A stretch of DNA of 64,000 nt, from the NCBI GenBank assembly GCA_049603715.1, contig JBMYSW010000019.1, forward strand, positions 1 to 64,000, given 5' to 3'. A model generated the notes under the pieces. That model had not been told where the DNA came from. It saw only the letters and a list, made by a program, of their open reading frames with translations, and ran no database searches. The DNA comes from Pontibacterium sp049603715. Lineage in GTDB: Bacteria > Pseudomonadota > Gammaproteobacteria > Pseudomonadales > Balneatricaceae. Positions within the stretch are counted from its first letter, which is position 1; each line of letters begins with the position of its first letter. Positions 50,809-60,067 of this stretch are shown here, piece by piece. A program made the translations under genes and the position numbers.

Positions 50809-52572
50809 ATGATCAAAGCGTTAAAGCTGGGCAACCTGCCCAACGGGCTCAACCAATACAACAAAGAGAGTCTTGTTGCCGATGTAACAGCGGCGACCAT
50901 CGTAACTGTATTGTTGATTCCGCAGTCCCTAGCCTACGCGCTTTTGGCCGGTGTTCCGCCTGAGGTCGGTTTATACGCCAGCATTTTGCCCTTAATCGCG
51001 TATGCATTATGGGGCAGCAGTCGCACCTTGTCGGTCGGCCCGGTTGCGGTGTTATCACTGATGACAGCAGCAACCTTAGGCAGTGTCGTCGACCCCAATA
51101 GCAGTAGCGCTGCAGCAGATTACCTCACAGCAGCCACCACATTGGCGTTATTGTCGGGTGTGTTTTTAACGATCATGGGGTTGCTCAAGCTCGGCTTTAT
51201 CGCCAACTTTTTATCCCATTCCGTGATCTCAGGGTTTATTACCGCGTCTGGCGTAATTATCGCACTGAGCCAGATGAAGCACATGCTAGGTGTTTCTGCT
51301 CATGGCGATACGCTCACCGAGCTCATTCCAAGCTTGTTGTCACACGTATCCGAGCTCAACTTTTTTAGCTTAAGTCTGGGCGCCCTAGTACTTATAGGGC
51401 TCTTGTTAATCAGGTCTCAACTAGGAAGCTTGTTAACGGGCTTTGGTATCGCCAAACAAAAAGCGAGCACCCTTGTTAAAGTCGCCCCCATTTTGGTGAT
51501 TGTCGCCAGTATTATCGCCGCCGCCCTATTCAACCTTGAGGCCAAAGGAGTCGCTCTGACGGGCGCTATCCCAGCGGGTCTGCCTAGCTTGCAGTTTAGC
51601 TTACCGTCTTGGGAGCTGATTAAAGCACTGTCGCTACCCGCACTTATGCTTTCAATTATTGGCTATGTTGAGTCTATTTCTGTGGGTAAAACACTGGCGG
51701 CAAAGCGCGCTCAACGGGTCGAGCCGAACCAAGAGCTACTAGGACTTGGTGCCGCGAATATCAGCTCCGCTATCTCGGGAGGTTTTCCAGTGACCGGTGG
51801 TTTCTCGCGCTCTGTGGTGAATTTTGATGCCGGCGCCCAAACCCAAGCGGCTAGTATTTTTGCTGCACTGGGCATTGCCCTCGCCAGCCTTTTGCTAACG
51901 CCATGGCTTTATTACCTTCCCAAGGCAGCACTCGCGGCAACCATTATTGTAGCAGTCATTACTCTAATCGATTTCAGCATGCTCAAAACCACATGGAGCA
52001 TCTCTCGTCGTGACTTTTGGGCCGCCCTCACCACCATTATCGTCACCCTGTTTTTGGGAGTAGAGCCAGGCGTTGCCTGTGGCGTAGCTCTATCGCTGGG
52101 GATTCATCTTTATCAAACCTCTGTGCCACATATCGCCGAGGTGGGCCTAATTACAGGCACCGAACACTTTCGTAATGTACGCCGCTACCAAGTAGAAACC
52201 TGCCCTCGGGCACTGTGCTTACGCCCCGACGAGAGCCTTTTTTTTGCTAACGCGGCTTATCTCGAAGAGGTCATCAATCGGCTCGTCTATGAAAGGGATG
52301 CCGTCGCCCATGTGGTGATCCAGTGCAGCGCTATAAACGAAGTGGACTTTAGTGCCCTCGAAACCTTAGAAGCCCTGAACGAACGTTTATCCAATCAAGG
52401 TATCGCCTTGCACCTTTCCGAAGTTAAAGGGCGAGTTATGGATACCCTCGGGCGCGCAGGCTTTTTAGAGCACCTCAGCGGCGAGGTGTTTTTAACCCAA
52501 TACCAAGCGTTTACTCATGTGTGCCAGCTCACACATGGAACACCTTTCGATTCTTCTCATTTAAAGGAGTAA
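50809..52572 (+). CDS. SulP-family anion transporter
   Basis: Protein of 587 aa with about eleven membrane segments (LLIPQSLAYALLAGVPPEVG is the SulP signature) and a C-terminal STAS domain (about 450-560). Position in the sulfide operon suggests it moves sulfate or sulfite, the product of the upstream enzymes. Bicarbonate is another known SulP substrate. Confidence 0.9.
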   Translation: MIKALKLGNLPNGLNQYNKESLVADVTAATIVTVLLIPQSLAYALLAGVPPEVGLYASILPLIAYALWGSSRTLSVGPVAVLSLMTAATLGSVVDPNSSSAAADYLTAATTLALLSGVFLTIMGLLKLGFIANFLSHSVISGFITASGVIIALSQMKHMLGVSAHGDTLTELIPSLLSHVSELNFFSLSLGALVLIGLLLIRSQLGSLLTGFGIAKQKASTLVKVAPILVIVASIIAAALFNLEAKGVALTGAIPAGLPSLQFSLPSWELIKALSLPALMLSIIGYVESISVGKTLAAKRAQRVEPNQELLGLGAANISSAISGGFPVTGGFSRSVVNFDAGAQTQAASIFAALGIALASLLLTPWLYYLPKAALAATIIVAVITLIDFSMLKTTWSISRRDFWAALTTIIVTLFLGVEPGVACGVALSLGIHLYQTSVPHIAEVGLITGTEHFRNVRRYQVETCPRALCLRPDESLFFANAAYLEEVINRLVYERDAVAHVVIQCSAINEVDFSALETLEALNERLSNQGIALHLSEVKGRVMDTLGRAGFLEHLSGEVFLTQYQAFTHVCQLTHGTPFDSSHLKE

Positions 52573-52576
52573 CCTT

Positions 52577-52759
52577 ATGAAAAACGTCGGCAACCTAGAC
52601 AAAACACTACGCATTGTCCTTGGCCTTGCACTGCTATCGCTGGTGTTTGTAGGCCCTAAAACCCTGTTTGGCCTAGTGGGAATTATATTTATTGTCACAG
52701 GCCTTATTAACTTTTGCCCGCTATACCGAATTTTTTCCATTCGCACCAACAAAGAATAA
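52577..52759 (+). CDS. DUF2892 small membrane protein
   Basis: Protein of 60 aa with two transmembrane helices and the family pattern GNLDKTLRIVLGLALL and GLINFCPLYRIF. Found with rhodanese and sulfur-oxidation genes. It starts 4 nt after the SulP stop. Confidence 0.88.
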   Translation: MKNVGNLDKTLRIVLGLALLSLVFVGPKTLFGLVGIIFIVTGLINFCPLYRIFSIRTNKE

Positions 52760-52783
52760 CCCTCTTCAACCAATAGGTAGATT

Positions 52784-53185
52784 ATGGACTATGTAACCGC
52801 GTTAGTTGGCGGCCTTATTATCGGCGTGTCAGCGACTATTTTATTAGCATTTAATGGCCGTATTGCGGGCATTAGCGGCATTTTTTGGGGTGCTATTAGC
52901 CAAGCAGACAAAGCATGGCGTTTAGCCCTTATTGTGGGTTTGCCCATCGGCGCTTGGCTGATGCACAAGGTCGCTGGCACTCCCATTCCTGAGTCTCAAG
53001 GTTCGCCTTGGCTAGTTATTGTCGCTGGTTTGATCGTGGGTATTGGCGTAAAAATTGGCAGCGGCTGCACCAGTGGCCATGGCGTATGTGGCATTGGCCG
53101 CTTATCCATTCGCTCTATTGCCGCCACACTCACCTTTATCGCCACAGGTGTCATCACCGTTGCCATTACAGGAGGCTTATCATGA
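52784..53185 (+). CDS. YeeE/YedE sulfur-transport protein, first half
   Basis: Protein of 133 aa with four hydrophobic segments and the conserved cysteine motif GSGCTSGHGVCGIGRLS. Paired with the next gene as in PmpA/PmpB, proposed to import sulfur-containing ions, related to the thiosulfate importer TsuA. The stop overlaps the next start by ATGA. Confidence 0.88.
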   Translation: MDYVTALVGGLIIGVSATILLAFNGRIAGISGIFWGAISQADKAWRLALIVGLPIGAWLMHKVAGTPIPESQGSPWLVIVAGLIVGIGVKIGSGCTSGHGVCGIGRLSIRSIAATLTFIATGVITVAITGGLS

Positions 53186-53622
53186 GAGTGATCATTGCGT
53201 TAGTTGCAGGCCTGTTATTTGGCGCGGGTTTGGCTCTATCAGGCATGACTGACCAGACCAAAGTGGTCGGATTTTTAGACTTGTTTGGCGACTGGAAGCT
53301 AGAGTTGATTTTTGTGATGGCTGGCGCTGTGGGCGTCACCATGGCAGCCAATCAATGGGTACTCAAACAACCTAAGCCGTTTTTTGAGTCAAAATTCTTT
53401 ACACCCACCAATACCGTCATCGATAAAAAGCTATTGATCGGCTCAGGCCTTTTCGGTGTGGGGTGGGGGCTACTCGGCTATTGCCCGGGCCCAGCGATTG
53501 CCGCTGTTGCCTATAGCTTAGACGCCCTTGCCTCGGGCGGTGCAGTGGTCTACCAGCCGTTGCTATTTATCGTAGCGATGGTCGCAGGTATGTTTATCGC
53601 CGATAAAGTGGTTAAGCCTTAA
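53182..53622 (+). CDS. YeeE/YedE sulfur-transport protein, second half
   Basis: Protein of 146 aa with four hydrophobic segments and the motif LLGYCPGPAIAAVAY. Partner of the preceding gene. ACAGGAGG lies 7-8 nt before the ATG. Confidence 0.88.
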   Translation: MRVIIALVAGLLFGAGLALSGMTDQTKVVGFLDLFGDWKLELIFVMAGAVGVTMAANQWVLKQPKPFFESKFFTPTNTVIDKKLLIGSGLFGVGWGLLGYCPGPAIAAVAYSLDALASGGAVVYQPLLFIVAMVAGMFIADKVVKP

Positions 53623-53686
53623 GCGAACGAAGGCTTGAAGTCGCTGGGTGAGGTGAGTGGCAGCACTCATGCCTCTGCTCTTAAAC

Positions 53687-53722
53687 CAGTTATTAAAGCG
53701 GTTATTAAAACGGTCATTAAAG
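53687..53722 (+). repeat. Triple 12-bp tandem repeat
   Basis: Three adjacent units, CAGTTATTAAAG, CGGTTATTAAAA and CGGTCATTAAAG, just before the terminator. No coding role seen. Confidence 0.55.
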
Positions 53723-53751
53723 CCCCTTTCTGTATTCAGTAAGGGGCTTTT
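53721..53751. terminator. Terminator of the sulfur operon
   Basis: AGCCCCTT pairs with AAGGGGCT around a 12-nt loop and is followed by TTTTGC. It lies between convergent genes. Confidence 0.82.
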
Positions 53752-53760
53752 GCTTTAGAC

Positions 53761-56700
53761 CTAAACTAGGTCCACACCTGTTGATGCAGGTGCTTGCGCA
53801 GCATAAGCCTCTAGCTCGCGAATCATCACTAAAAACTTGCTTTGCAATTGCTGAATCTCGGCAATATCAAACACATCGATTGCCTGCAAGAGCGCTTGCG
53901 CATAACGCCCCAACCCCATGTGCTGTTGCTGCTCGGCAAACTCCGAAAGCGCCTGCGCAAAGCGTTTAAGATCCGTCATGTTATTGGCTTCACACACCGC
54001 TTCAAACTCAGCCAAAAAGTCCTCGCGTAATCGCATCGCAATATCACTGGCTTTGCGCGAAGACAAGTTATCGACCATCTCATTAGAGGCCGTATCTTGC
54101 TGAATATCCACACATTCGTGCGGCAAAAAGCTCGCCAGCATGGCAAACAGGTCTTTGCGTAGTACAGGCTTTTGCAAGTAGCCGTTAAACTCATATTGCG
54201 CCACACGCTCAGCATCTTCGCGCATCACCGATGCGGTCAAGGCGACAATCGGGATGTGCGGTGCCACTTCGCGCATTTTTTCGGTAGCGGCATAACCATC
54301 CATCACTGGCATGCGAATATCCATCAAAACAAGGTCTACATCGTTGTGGTACACCTTTTCGAGGGCGTCTTGGCCATTTTCGGCCTGTAAAACCTGTAAC
54401 TCACTACTAGCAAAGTTGCGCACAATGAGTTCTCGGTTGTCGTATACATCATCCACCACTAACACAGTGGCCGGTTCAAACACCACGTGTTGGTGGCTAA
54501 ATTGCACATCGTCTTCAATGTGTTGGCTAACGGCAATTGAGGCAATATCGACACCGTATAGGCTGGCGGTAAAGCAGCTGCCTACACCCACTCGGCTTGT
54601 GACCGTTAGGCGGCCTTCCATACGCTGAATCAGGCGACGAGAAATAGAAAGCCCCAAGCCAGTTCCGCCGTACTGGGTCATGTTTTGATCGCTGGCTTGC
54701 TCAAAAGCTTCAAAGATTCGCTCAATTTGGTCAGAGGCTATGCCAATCCCTGTGTCTTCGACTCGAATTTCGAGATCTACCTTACTTAAGTGGTCATCAA
54801 TGGCGAGGGCCTGTACGGATAATTTAATATGCCCCTCGTGAGTAAACTTCACGGCGTTACCGATCAGGTTAAACATCACTTGGCGCAGCCTTACTTGGTC
54901 GAGTAAGACACCCGCAGGCACGTTGCGATCCACATCAACAATGAGCTTTAGCCCCTTGTTTTGCACCGTCATTAAAAACACGCTGCTAATGTCGTCACAC
55001 AAGTCACTTAAGTTAGTCGGAGTATGGCTGAGCTCTAACTTACCCGCCTCAATTTTGGACAAGTCGAGAATGTCGTTAATCAGGGTGAGTAGCGAGTGGC
55101 TGGCGCTGCGAATGGTTTTAACATAAGAGCGAAGGCGAGACTGGTCCACCTGTTCGTACAAAAGCTCGGTAAAGCCAACGATGGCATTCATTGGGGTGCG
55201 AATTTCGTGGCTCATATTGGCCAAAAACTCGGACTTAGCTTGGCTTGCTACTTCGGCGCTGTAGCGAGCCGCCACCAGCTCTTCAGCCTGCGCTTTGGCC
55301 TTAGAGATATCACGCCAAACCACATAAATGGCCGGCTGGTCGTGATAGATAATTTTTGTGCAGCTTACGTCCACCCACATCGACGCCCCCTGCTCACTGG
55401 CGAGTCGCCACTCGAATCGAGCATGCCCTTTTTCCTCAGCCAGCGCGAGGGAACCTTCTAGGGTTTCTAGTGCCATGGCATCACCGGCTGGTTCCGTGGC
55501 ACTCCATTGGCTTAAACGTGTACCCAATAGCGCTTGTTTGTTAACCAACCCCAGCATCGCCAGCGCTGAGGCATTACAACGCACACATTGGCGATTAATT
55601 AAAATCAAACAGCCATCGGAGGCCTCATCAAAGAGAGTTTTAAACACCTCTTTTTCGTTTTCGAGGGCTTTTTGCGCTGCTTTGCGGGAGTTAATTTCTT
55701 TTTGAAGGAGTCGGTTCCAGTAAAGTGCAAACAGGAGCACCAGTAAAAAGCCAATAACAATTTGTACTAACAAAATGTAATCGGTTTTATTGGCAAAACG
55801 CACTGAGATCCACTTATTCACCAAAGCAGCTCGCTCAGCGGCGCCCAAGCTTGCTGTCACGGTTAAAAGCGCATCAAACAGCACCGGTTTGTCTGGGTTT
55901 ACAAATAAGGTAATGGCAATGCGCTCAGTAATGCGGCCAATAATTTGAACACTCTCAAAGCCTTGATGCTGCATCGCATAAGACGCCTGCATTGCAGGTA
56001 AAACCGCAGCCACGGCATCACCACTGGCGATCATCGATAAGGCCTGCTCCGCACTTGGCACCGACACAAAGGCATTTTGTGGGTAATTTTGCTCGAGCAT
56101 TCGACCATAGGCTTGGTTTTCAACGTAGAGCACTGGCGCAAAGCCCAAATGAGAGAGGTCATCAATAAACGCCGTGTCTCTTCGCCCAACCACGACCAGT
56201 GGTATTTGCTCAAAAATATCGAGTGGTAAGTATCCGGGTAGGTCTTGGCTGTCACCACGTGTTCCGTAAACAATATCGACTTGGTTAGACTCCACCGCAG
56301 CCAGTGTCGCTTGCCAGCTATCGCTTGCTTTTAAACCATAGGTGATGGGTAGCCGGTTTTGCGCCGCATCTAAAAAGTCAGCAACTAAGCCTTGCAGCTG
56401 CTTACCTTGTAGGTCAGCAAAGGGCATCCAGCCAGTACGGCCCGCAACCGTAACGCGGGAGTTGTTCTCTAGCCAATCCAGCTGTTTTGGCGAGAGGCTT
56501 TTTGTGGTGTCTTTCACCTCACTCAAGCTCACCCAGTTGGCCAGCAACGCTGCTTTTTGGTTATAGCTAATATCAGCCAAGGCTTTATTGAGGATCGAAC
56601 GCAGTAAGGCTTGCCCTTCGGGCACGGCCATATGCAGGTCGGCTACGCTAAAGGGCTTAATAGGAACAAGGGTGTCGTTCCCTAGCGCATTTAATTTGTA

Positions 56701-57294
56701 GTCAATAACAGAGTAAACATCAGCTACTAGGTCAGCGCGGCCCTCAATAACAGCCTCAATGGCTTCATCTAATGACGCCACCGATACCAGTGTAAAGTTC
56801 GGGTAGTCTCGGCGCAGCGTTCGCTCAACAACATACCCAGCAGGCACAGCCACTCTTAGCTGCTCAAACGTTTCGCGGGGTAAACTGGCGAGTGAATACC
56901 GGCCCCAGAAGTACTCCTGCAGCTTGTAATACGGGGAGGTAAAATCTAAAAACGTGTCGTTTTCTGGCGTAATACCAATTGCGGGCAGCACATCGATGTT
57001 ACCGTTACGCGCACCAGCAAGCAGTTCGCCCCAATCGTCAATCCGATACTCCAAAGACAAGCCAACACGCTGAGATGCGAGGGATAATACATGTTGCGCA
57101 AAGCCGTCAGGCAGCCCTTGATCGTTAACAAAATCAAAGGGAGCCCAATCTTTTTCAACCCCAACAACAATACTCGGGTTTTGGTGTACCCAATGAATTT
57201 CTTCGGCCGTCAATGTGACCTGCGCCACTGCTGCGGGGTTAATTAGCGCCAGTAGAGAGCAAAGGCTAAATGCGAGAAATCTCAATAAACTCAT
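53761..57294 (-). CDS. Hybrid sensor histidine kinase with two periplasmic binding domains
   Basis: Protein of 1177 aa. Signal peptide (about 1-24), two SBP_bac_3 periplasmic domains (about 30-250 and 265-495, BvgS/EvgS-like), one transmembrane helix (about 508-528) and a PAS domain (about 550-670). HisKA has the phosphorylated His 696 in HEIRTPMNA. HATPase has NLIGNAVKF, DTGIGI and GGTGLGLSI. The receiver has Asp 992. The C-terminal 90 residues (from about 1090) look like an Hpt helical bundle but lack the HxxKG His motif, so phosphotransfer probably ends elsewhere. It overlaps the upstream HD-GYP gene by 29 nt, so the pair is likely one signalling unit. Confidence 0.9.
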   Translation of the reverse strand: MSLLRFLAFSLCSLLALINPAAVAQVTLTAEEIHWVHQNPSIVVGVEKDWAPFDFVNDQGLPDGFAQHVLSLASQRVGLSLEYRIDDWGELLAGARNGNIDVLPAIGITPENDTFLDFTSPYYKLQEYFWGRYSLASLPRETFEQLRVAVPAGYVVERTLRRDYPNFTLVSVASLDEAIEAVIEGRADLVADVYSVIDYKLNALGNDTLVPIKPFSVADLHMAVPEGQALLRSILNKALADISYNQKAALLANWVSLSEVKDTTKSLSPKQLDWLENNSRVTVAGRTGWMPFADLQGKQLQGLVADFLDAAQNRLPITYGLKASDSWQATLAAVESNQVDIVYGTRGDSQDLPGYLPLDIFEQIPLVVVGRRDTAFIDDLSHLGFAPVLYVENQAYGRMLEQNYPQNAFVSVPSAEQALSMIASGDAVAAVLPAMQASYAMQHQGFESVQIIGRITERIAITLFVNPDKPVLFDALLTVTASLGAAERAALVNKWISVRFANKTDYILLVQIVIGFLLVLLFALYWNRLLQKEINSRKAAQKALENEKEVFKTLFDEASDGCLILINRQCVRCNASALAMLGLVNKQALLGTRLSQWSATEPAGDAMALETLEGSLALAEEKGHARFEWRLASEQGASMWVDVSCTKIIYHDQPAIYVVWRDISKAKAQAEELVAARYSAEVASQAKSEFLANMSHEIRTPMNAIVGFTELLYEQVDQSRLRSYVKTIRSASHSLLTLINDILDLSKIEAGKLELSHTPTNLSDLCDDISSVFLMTVQNKGLKLIVDVDRNVPAGVLLDQVRLRQVMFNLIGNAVKFTHEGHIKLSVQALAIDDHLSKVDLEIRVEDTGIGIASDQIERIFEAFEQASDQNMTQYGGTGLGLSISRRLIQRMEGRLTVTSRVGVGSCFTASLYGVDIASIAVSQHIEDDVQFSHQHVVFEPATVLVVDDVYDNRELIVRNFASSELQVLQAENGQDALEKVYHNDVDLVLMDIRMPVMDGYAATEKMREVAPHIPIVALTASVMREDAERVAQYEFNGYLQKPVLRKDLFAMLASFLPHECVDIQQDTASNEMVDNLSSRKASDIAMRLREDFLAEFEAVCEANNMTDLKRFAQALSEFAEQQQHMGLGRYAQALLQAIDVFDIAEIQQLQSKFLVMIRELEAYAAQAPASTGVDLV

Positions 57295-58312
57295 TTAGAT
57301 GCTCTTTAAAAATATCCACCAGCTCAGGGTCAAAATGGCTGCCGCGATGAGAAATAATGTAGTCAACGGTCGCTTCGAGTGTCCATGCCTCTTTGTAAAC
57401 ACGCTTGTGCATCAGCGCATCAAACACATCCGCCAAGGCCACAATTCGCCCGTACAGGTGTATTTTGTCGCCGGCCAAACCACGTGGGTAGCCCGAGCCG
57501 TCCCACTTTTCATGGTGTTCATGAGCGATAATATCTGCGGCTTTTAAAATACGGCGATTAGACGAGCATAAAAACTTATGCGCTTTGGTGGTGTGGGTTT
57601 TCATTACCTCAAACTCTTCGTCGGTAAAACGACCCGCCTTGTGCAAAATGCGCTCAGGGATCAGCACTTTACCGATATCGTGCATGGGGGAGGCGTGAAA
57701 AATGGTGCGGGCATCTTCCTCGGATAAGCTTGGATGGTATTGCGCCAACAAGCGAGAGTATTCGGCTACCCGACGGATGTGCTTGCCAGTTTCGTCCGAT
57801 GTAGACTCCATCAGCTCGGTCAATATATGGATCATCTCCATCTGAGTTGACTCAAGCTCTGACAACAAGCGTTGCTCTGTGCGATTTACCCTTGCTTGCA
57901 GGGTCAAATTATGGCGCTGCAATACCTGCTTGGCAGCGTGTAGCTCAAGGTGAGTTCGTGCTCTTGCCAACAGCTCAACCGCATGAAACGGCTTGATAAT
58001 GTAGTCCACACCCCCAACTTTAAAGCCCTCGGCCACAGAGTCGATGTCGGCTTTTGCGGTTAAAAAGATAATAGGAATGTCGGAGTTTTGAGGATCGTTG
58101 CGGATTTGCTCACAGACTTCGAGGCCACTCATACCGGGCATCATAATATCGAGCAAAATAAGATCGAATTTTCGGGCGTTAACCAGCTTCAGCGCAGCTG
58201 TACCCGAGGTGGCAAAAGATAAGTCGTAGTTATCTTCTTTAAGAATATTCATCGCGACCTGGATGTTTTCACCCACATCATCAACGATAAGCACAGAGTA
58301 GTTCAGCTGCAT
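57266..58312 (-). CDS. HD-GYP response regulator, cyclic-di-GMP phosphodiesterase
   Basis: Protein of 348 aa. The receiver domain has Asp 55 (DLILLDIMMPG). A coiled linker leads to the HD-GYP domain with HD at 210-211 (HASPMHDIGK) and HHEKWDGSGYP at 265-275. Related to RpfG. The HD and GYP residues are intact, so it should cleave c-di-GMP. Its 3' end overlaps the kinase gene. Confidence 0.93.
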   Translation of the reverse strand: MQLNYSVLIVDDVGENIQVAMNILKEDNYDLSFATSGTAALKLVNARKFDLILLDIMMPGMSGLEVCEQIRNDPQNSDIPIIFLTAKADIDSVAEGFKVGGVDYIIKPFHAVELLARARTHLELHAAKQVLQRHNLTLQARVNRTEQRLLSELESTQMEMIHILTELMESTSDETGKHIRRVAEYSRLLAQYHPSLSEEDARTIFHASPMHDIGKVLIPERILHKAGRFTDEEFEVMKTHTTKAHKFLCSSNRRILKAADIIAHEHHEKWDGSGYPRGLAGDKIHLYGRIVALADVFDALMHKRVYKEAWTLEATVDYIISHRGSHFDPELVDIFKEHLNEFIEISRI

Positions 58313-58598
58313 GATTACATCCCTTGTTTAATGCAGCTGAGGGCTAACTTGCTATCAACTGCACATCACGTCATCACCTTTACTCCAGCCGACCACAAGC
58401 CGCAGCACAAACACGAGGCTCCATGCCGGAACATTTAAGCTTCATCCTAACAAAGAGGCAAAAAGGCCACTTGGTTCACTAGGCTACTTAATAGGTGTTA
58501 ATTTTATACCTTTTATTTATAGCACGAAGCACTCTGGTTGCGACAAACTTCCCCTCATTTTTAACGACTTTTATGGCTATTTGGTACCAATGCTGTTC

Positions 58599-59582
58599 TT
58601 ACAAGCGACGATCAAGCGCTTCTAACCACGCTTTAGCTACCGCCTGACCACTGTGCCAAGCGCCCGCAGCCCCCTGATGTGCCAGCCAATCACCACACAC
58701 ACCCAGCCGATCATCCCAGCTAAATAAGCAAGGCTCGCTTAGCTCGCTGATATGTTGAGCGTATAACCAACGGTGAGCTTTGCCACCCTCCAAAGTGATC
58801 CTCACGCCTTGATGGTGTAAAACGTCAGTTAACTCACGAGTTAGGTGTTCGTAAACTTGCTCTGCGGGTGCATCTTCATGAGCTAAGCTCCATTCGTCTG
58901 TCGCTTCGATAAACCAAGTTGTAGGCCCTTCTCGACCCGGCTTATCTGAGTTTTTAACAACCCGAGCCAACACAGGATGCTGCCCTTCTAAGCACTGCCA
59001 AGGTAACTCTTGGCTAGGCTCTCCTTGACAGACCACAACCCAAGTCACTTGTGTTTTTACCTGTTCGGCCCGCTTTGCAAAGCGCTGAGTCATTTCTAGT
59101 AGCGGCACCGCTTGTGGCGCGGGTGTCGCCACAACAACGCCATCAAAGTGCCCAAGGGCTTGGTCTTGCTCGTCTCGCAGCACTACGCCGGCTTCGTCTC
59201 GCCAAAGATAAGCAACACGGGTTTGGTTTTTAATTTCGGCACCTGCCAACAATGTGCGGGTAAAGGCGCTTTGTCGGCCCTGTGCCACATAAGCAGGTAA
59301 CTCTGCTTTGTAATCACCACTAAAGTCAGCAACATGAGTCGTCCAAGAAAGTAACGATGGCTGCTGTGCTAACCAATGTTCAAAATCACCATTCCCTTCA
59401 GCACACAACCAAGGGTTACCTAGGTCTACGCTGGTTTCACCCACGCGTGCTGCAGCCATACGCCCACCCGTACCACGGCTCTTTTCAAATACCGTTACCT
59501 TGTGCCCAGCGAGCATTAGTTGCTGCGCACAAACCGCACCGGACAAACCCGCTCCAATAATTGCGATAGACTGTTTACTCAC
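58599..59582 (-). CDS. FAD-dependent NAD(P)-binding oxidoreductase (renalase-like)
   Basis: Protein of 327 aa with the Rossmann FAD motif IAIIGAGLSGAVCAQQL, EKSRGTGGRMA and a C-terminal cap. The pattern matches the renalase/amine-oxidase-like group. Substrate unknown. It stands alone. Confidence 0.85.
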   Translation of the reverse strand: MSKQSIAIIGAGLSGAVCAQQLMLAGHKVTVFEKSRGTGGRMAAARVGETSVDLGNPWLCAEGNGDFEHWLAQQPSLLSWTTHVADFSGDYKAELPAYVAQGRQSAFTRTLLAGAEIKNQTRVAYLWRDEAGVVLRDEQDQALGHFDGVVVATPAPQAVPLLEMTQRFAKRAEQVKTQVTWVVVCQGEPSQELPWQCLEGQHPVLARVVKNSDKPGREGPTTWFIEATDEWSLAHEDAPAEQVYEHLTRELTDVLHHQGVRITLEGGKAHRWLYAQHISELSEPCLFSWDDRLGVCGDWLAHQGAAGAWHSGQAVAKAWLEALDRRL

Positions 59583-60067
59583 CCTGCCCCCTGCTTAATG
59601 TGTGGTGCGTGCTATACTTTCACGCTCAGTAGATTCCATATAAAGCACAATCACAGCGAATGCCGTAGCCTTACTATTACGTAAAAAAGACGGTCTAGAT
59701 CAAGAAACATTAAGATATATTTGCATCACATTAAATGTATTGCTCTTATGAATAAACATCCCTCTCCTCAACGCGTTAGCGCTAGCGCTAGCCCTTTAAG
59801 CTTCACATCTAAAACCAAAAATAAACTAATAAAATATCCTTAAAACATTAAAATCATTAACTTATATAAGCCATTCAAACAATATTTCTCAGCTAACCCT
59901 TACAGTTAACCACTAACACTTGCCTTTATTTTATGCTTAACTGGTTATTGTATAAGCATTCACATACCTTATATCGAAAGCACGCAACCGCGTATCTGCG
60001 CGGTTACCGTAGGAGCCGCGCTTAAATTACGCGACTATAACCATGGAATAACGCAAGCGAGTGACGC
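59583..60067. other. Intergenic region with structured leader before the diguanylate cyclase
   Basis: AT-rich for most of its 485 nt, then GC-rich near 59980-60040. Two mutually exclusive hairpins share GCGCGG (59998-60003): AACCGCG/CGCGGTT (59986-59992 with 59999-60005) and GCGCGG/CCGCGC (59998-60003 with 60016-60021). Pieces ACGCAA and GGTTACCG resemble the 3' half of the GEMM-I riboswitch consensus, but the GCAAACC part is missing. A regulatory RNA is possible but unproven. The palindrome AGCGCTAGCGCT is near 59778. Confidence 0.4.

Noticed and set aside
59980..60040. Canonical GEMM-I c-di-GMP riboswitch
   Set aside because: Only fragments of the 3' half match; the conserved GCAAACC and tetraloop-receptor parts are missing, so it is kept only as a possible leader RNA.
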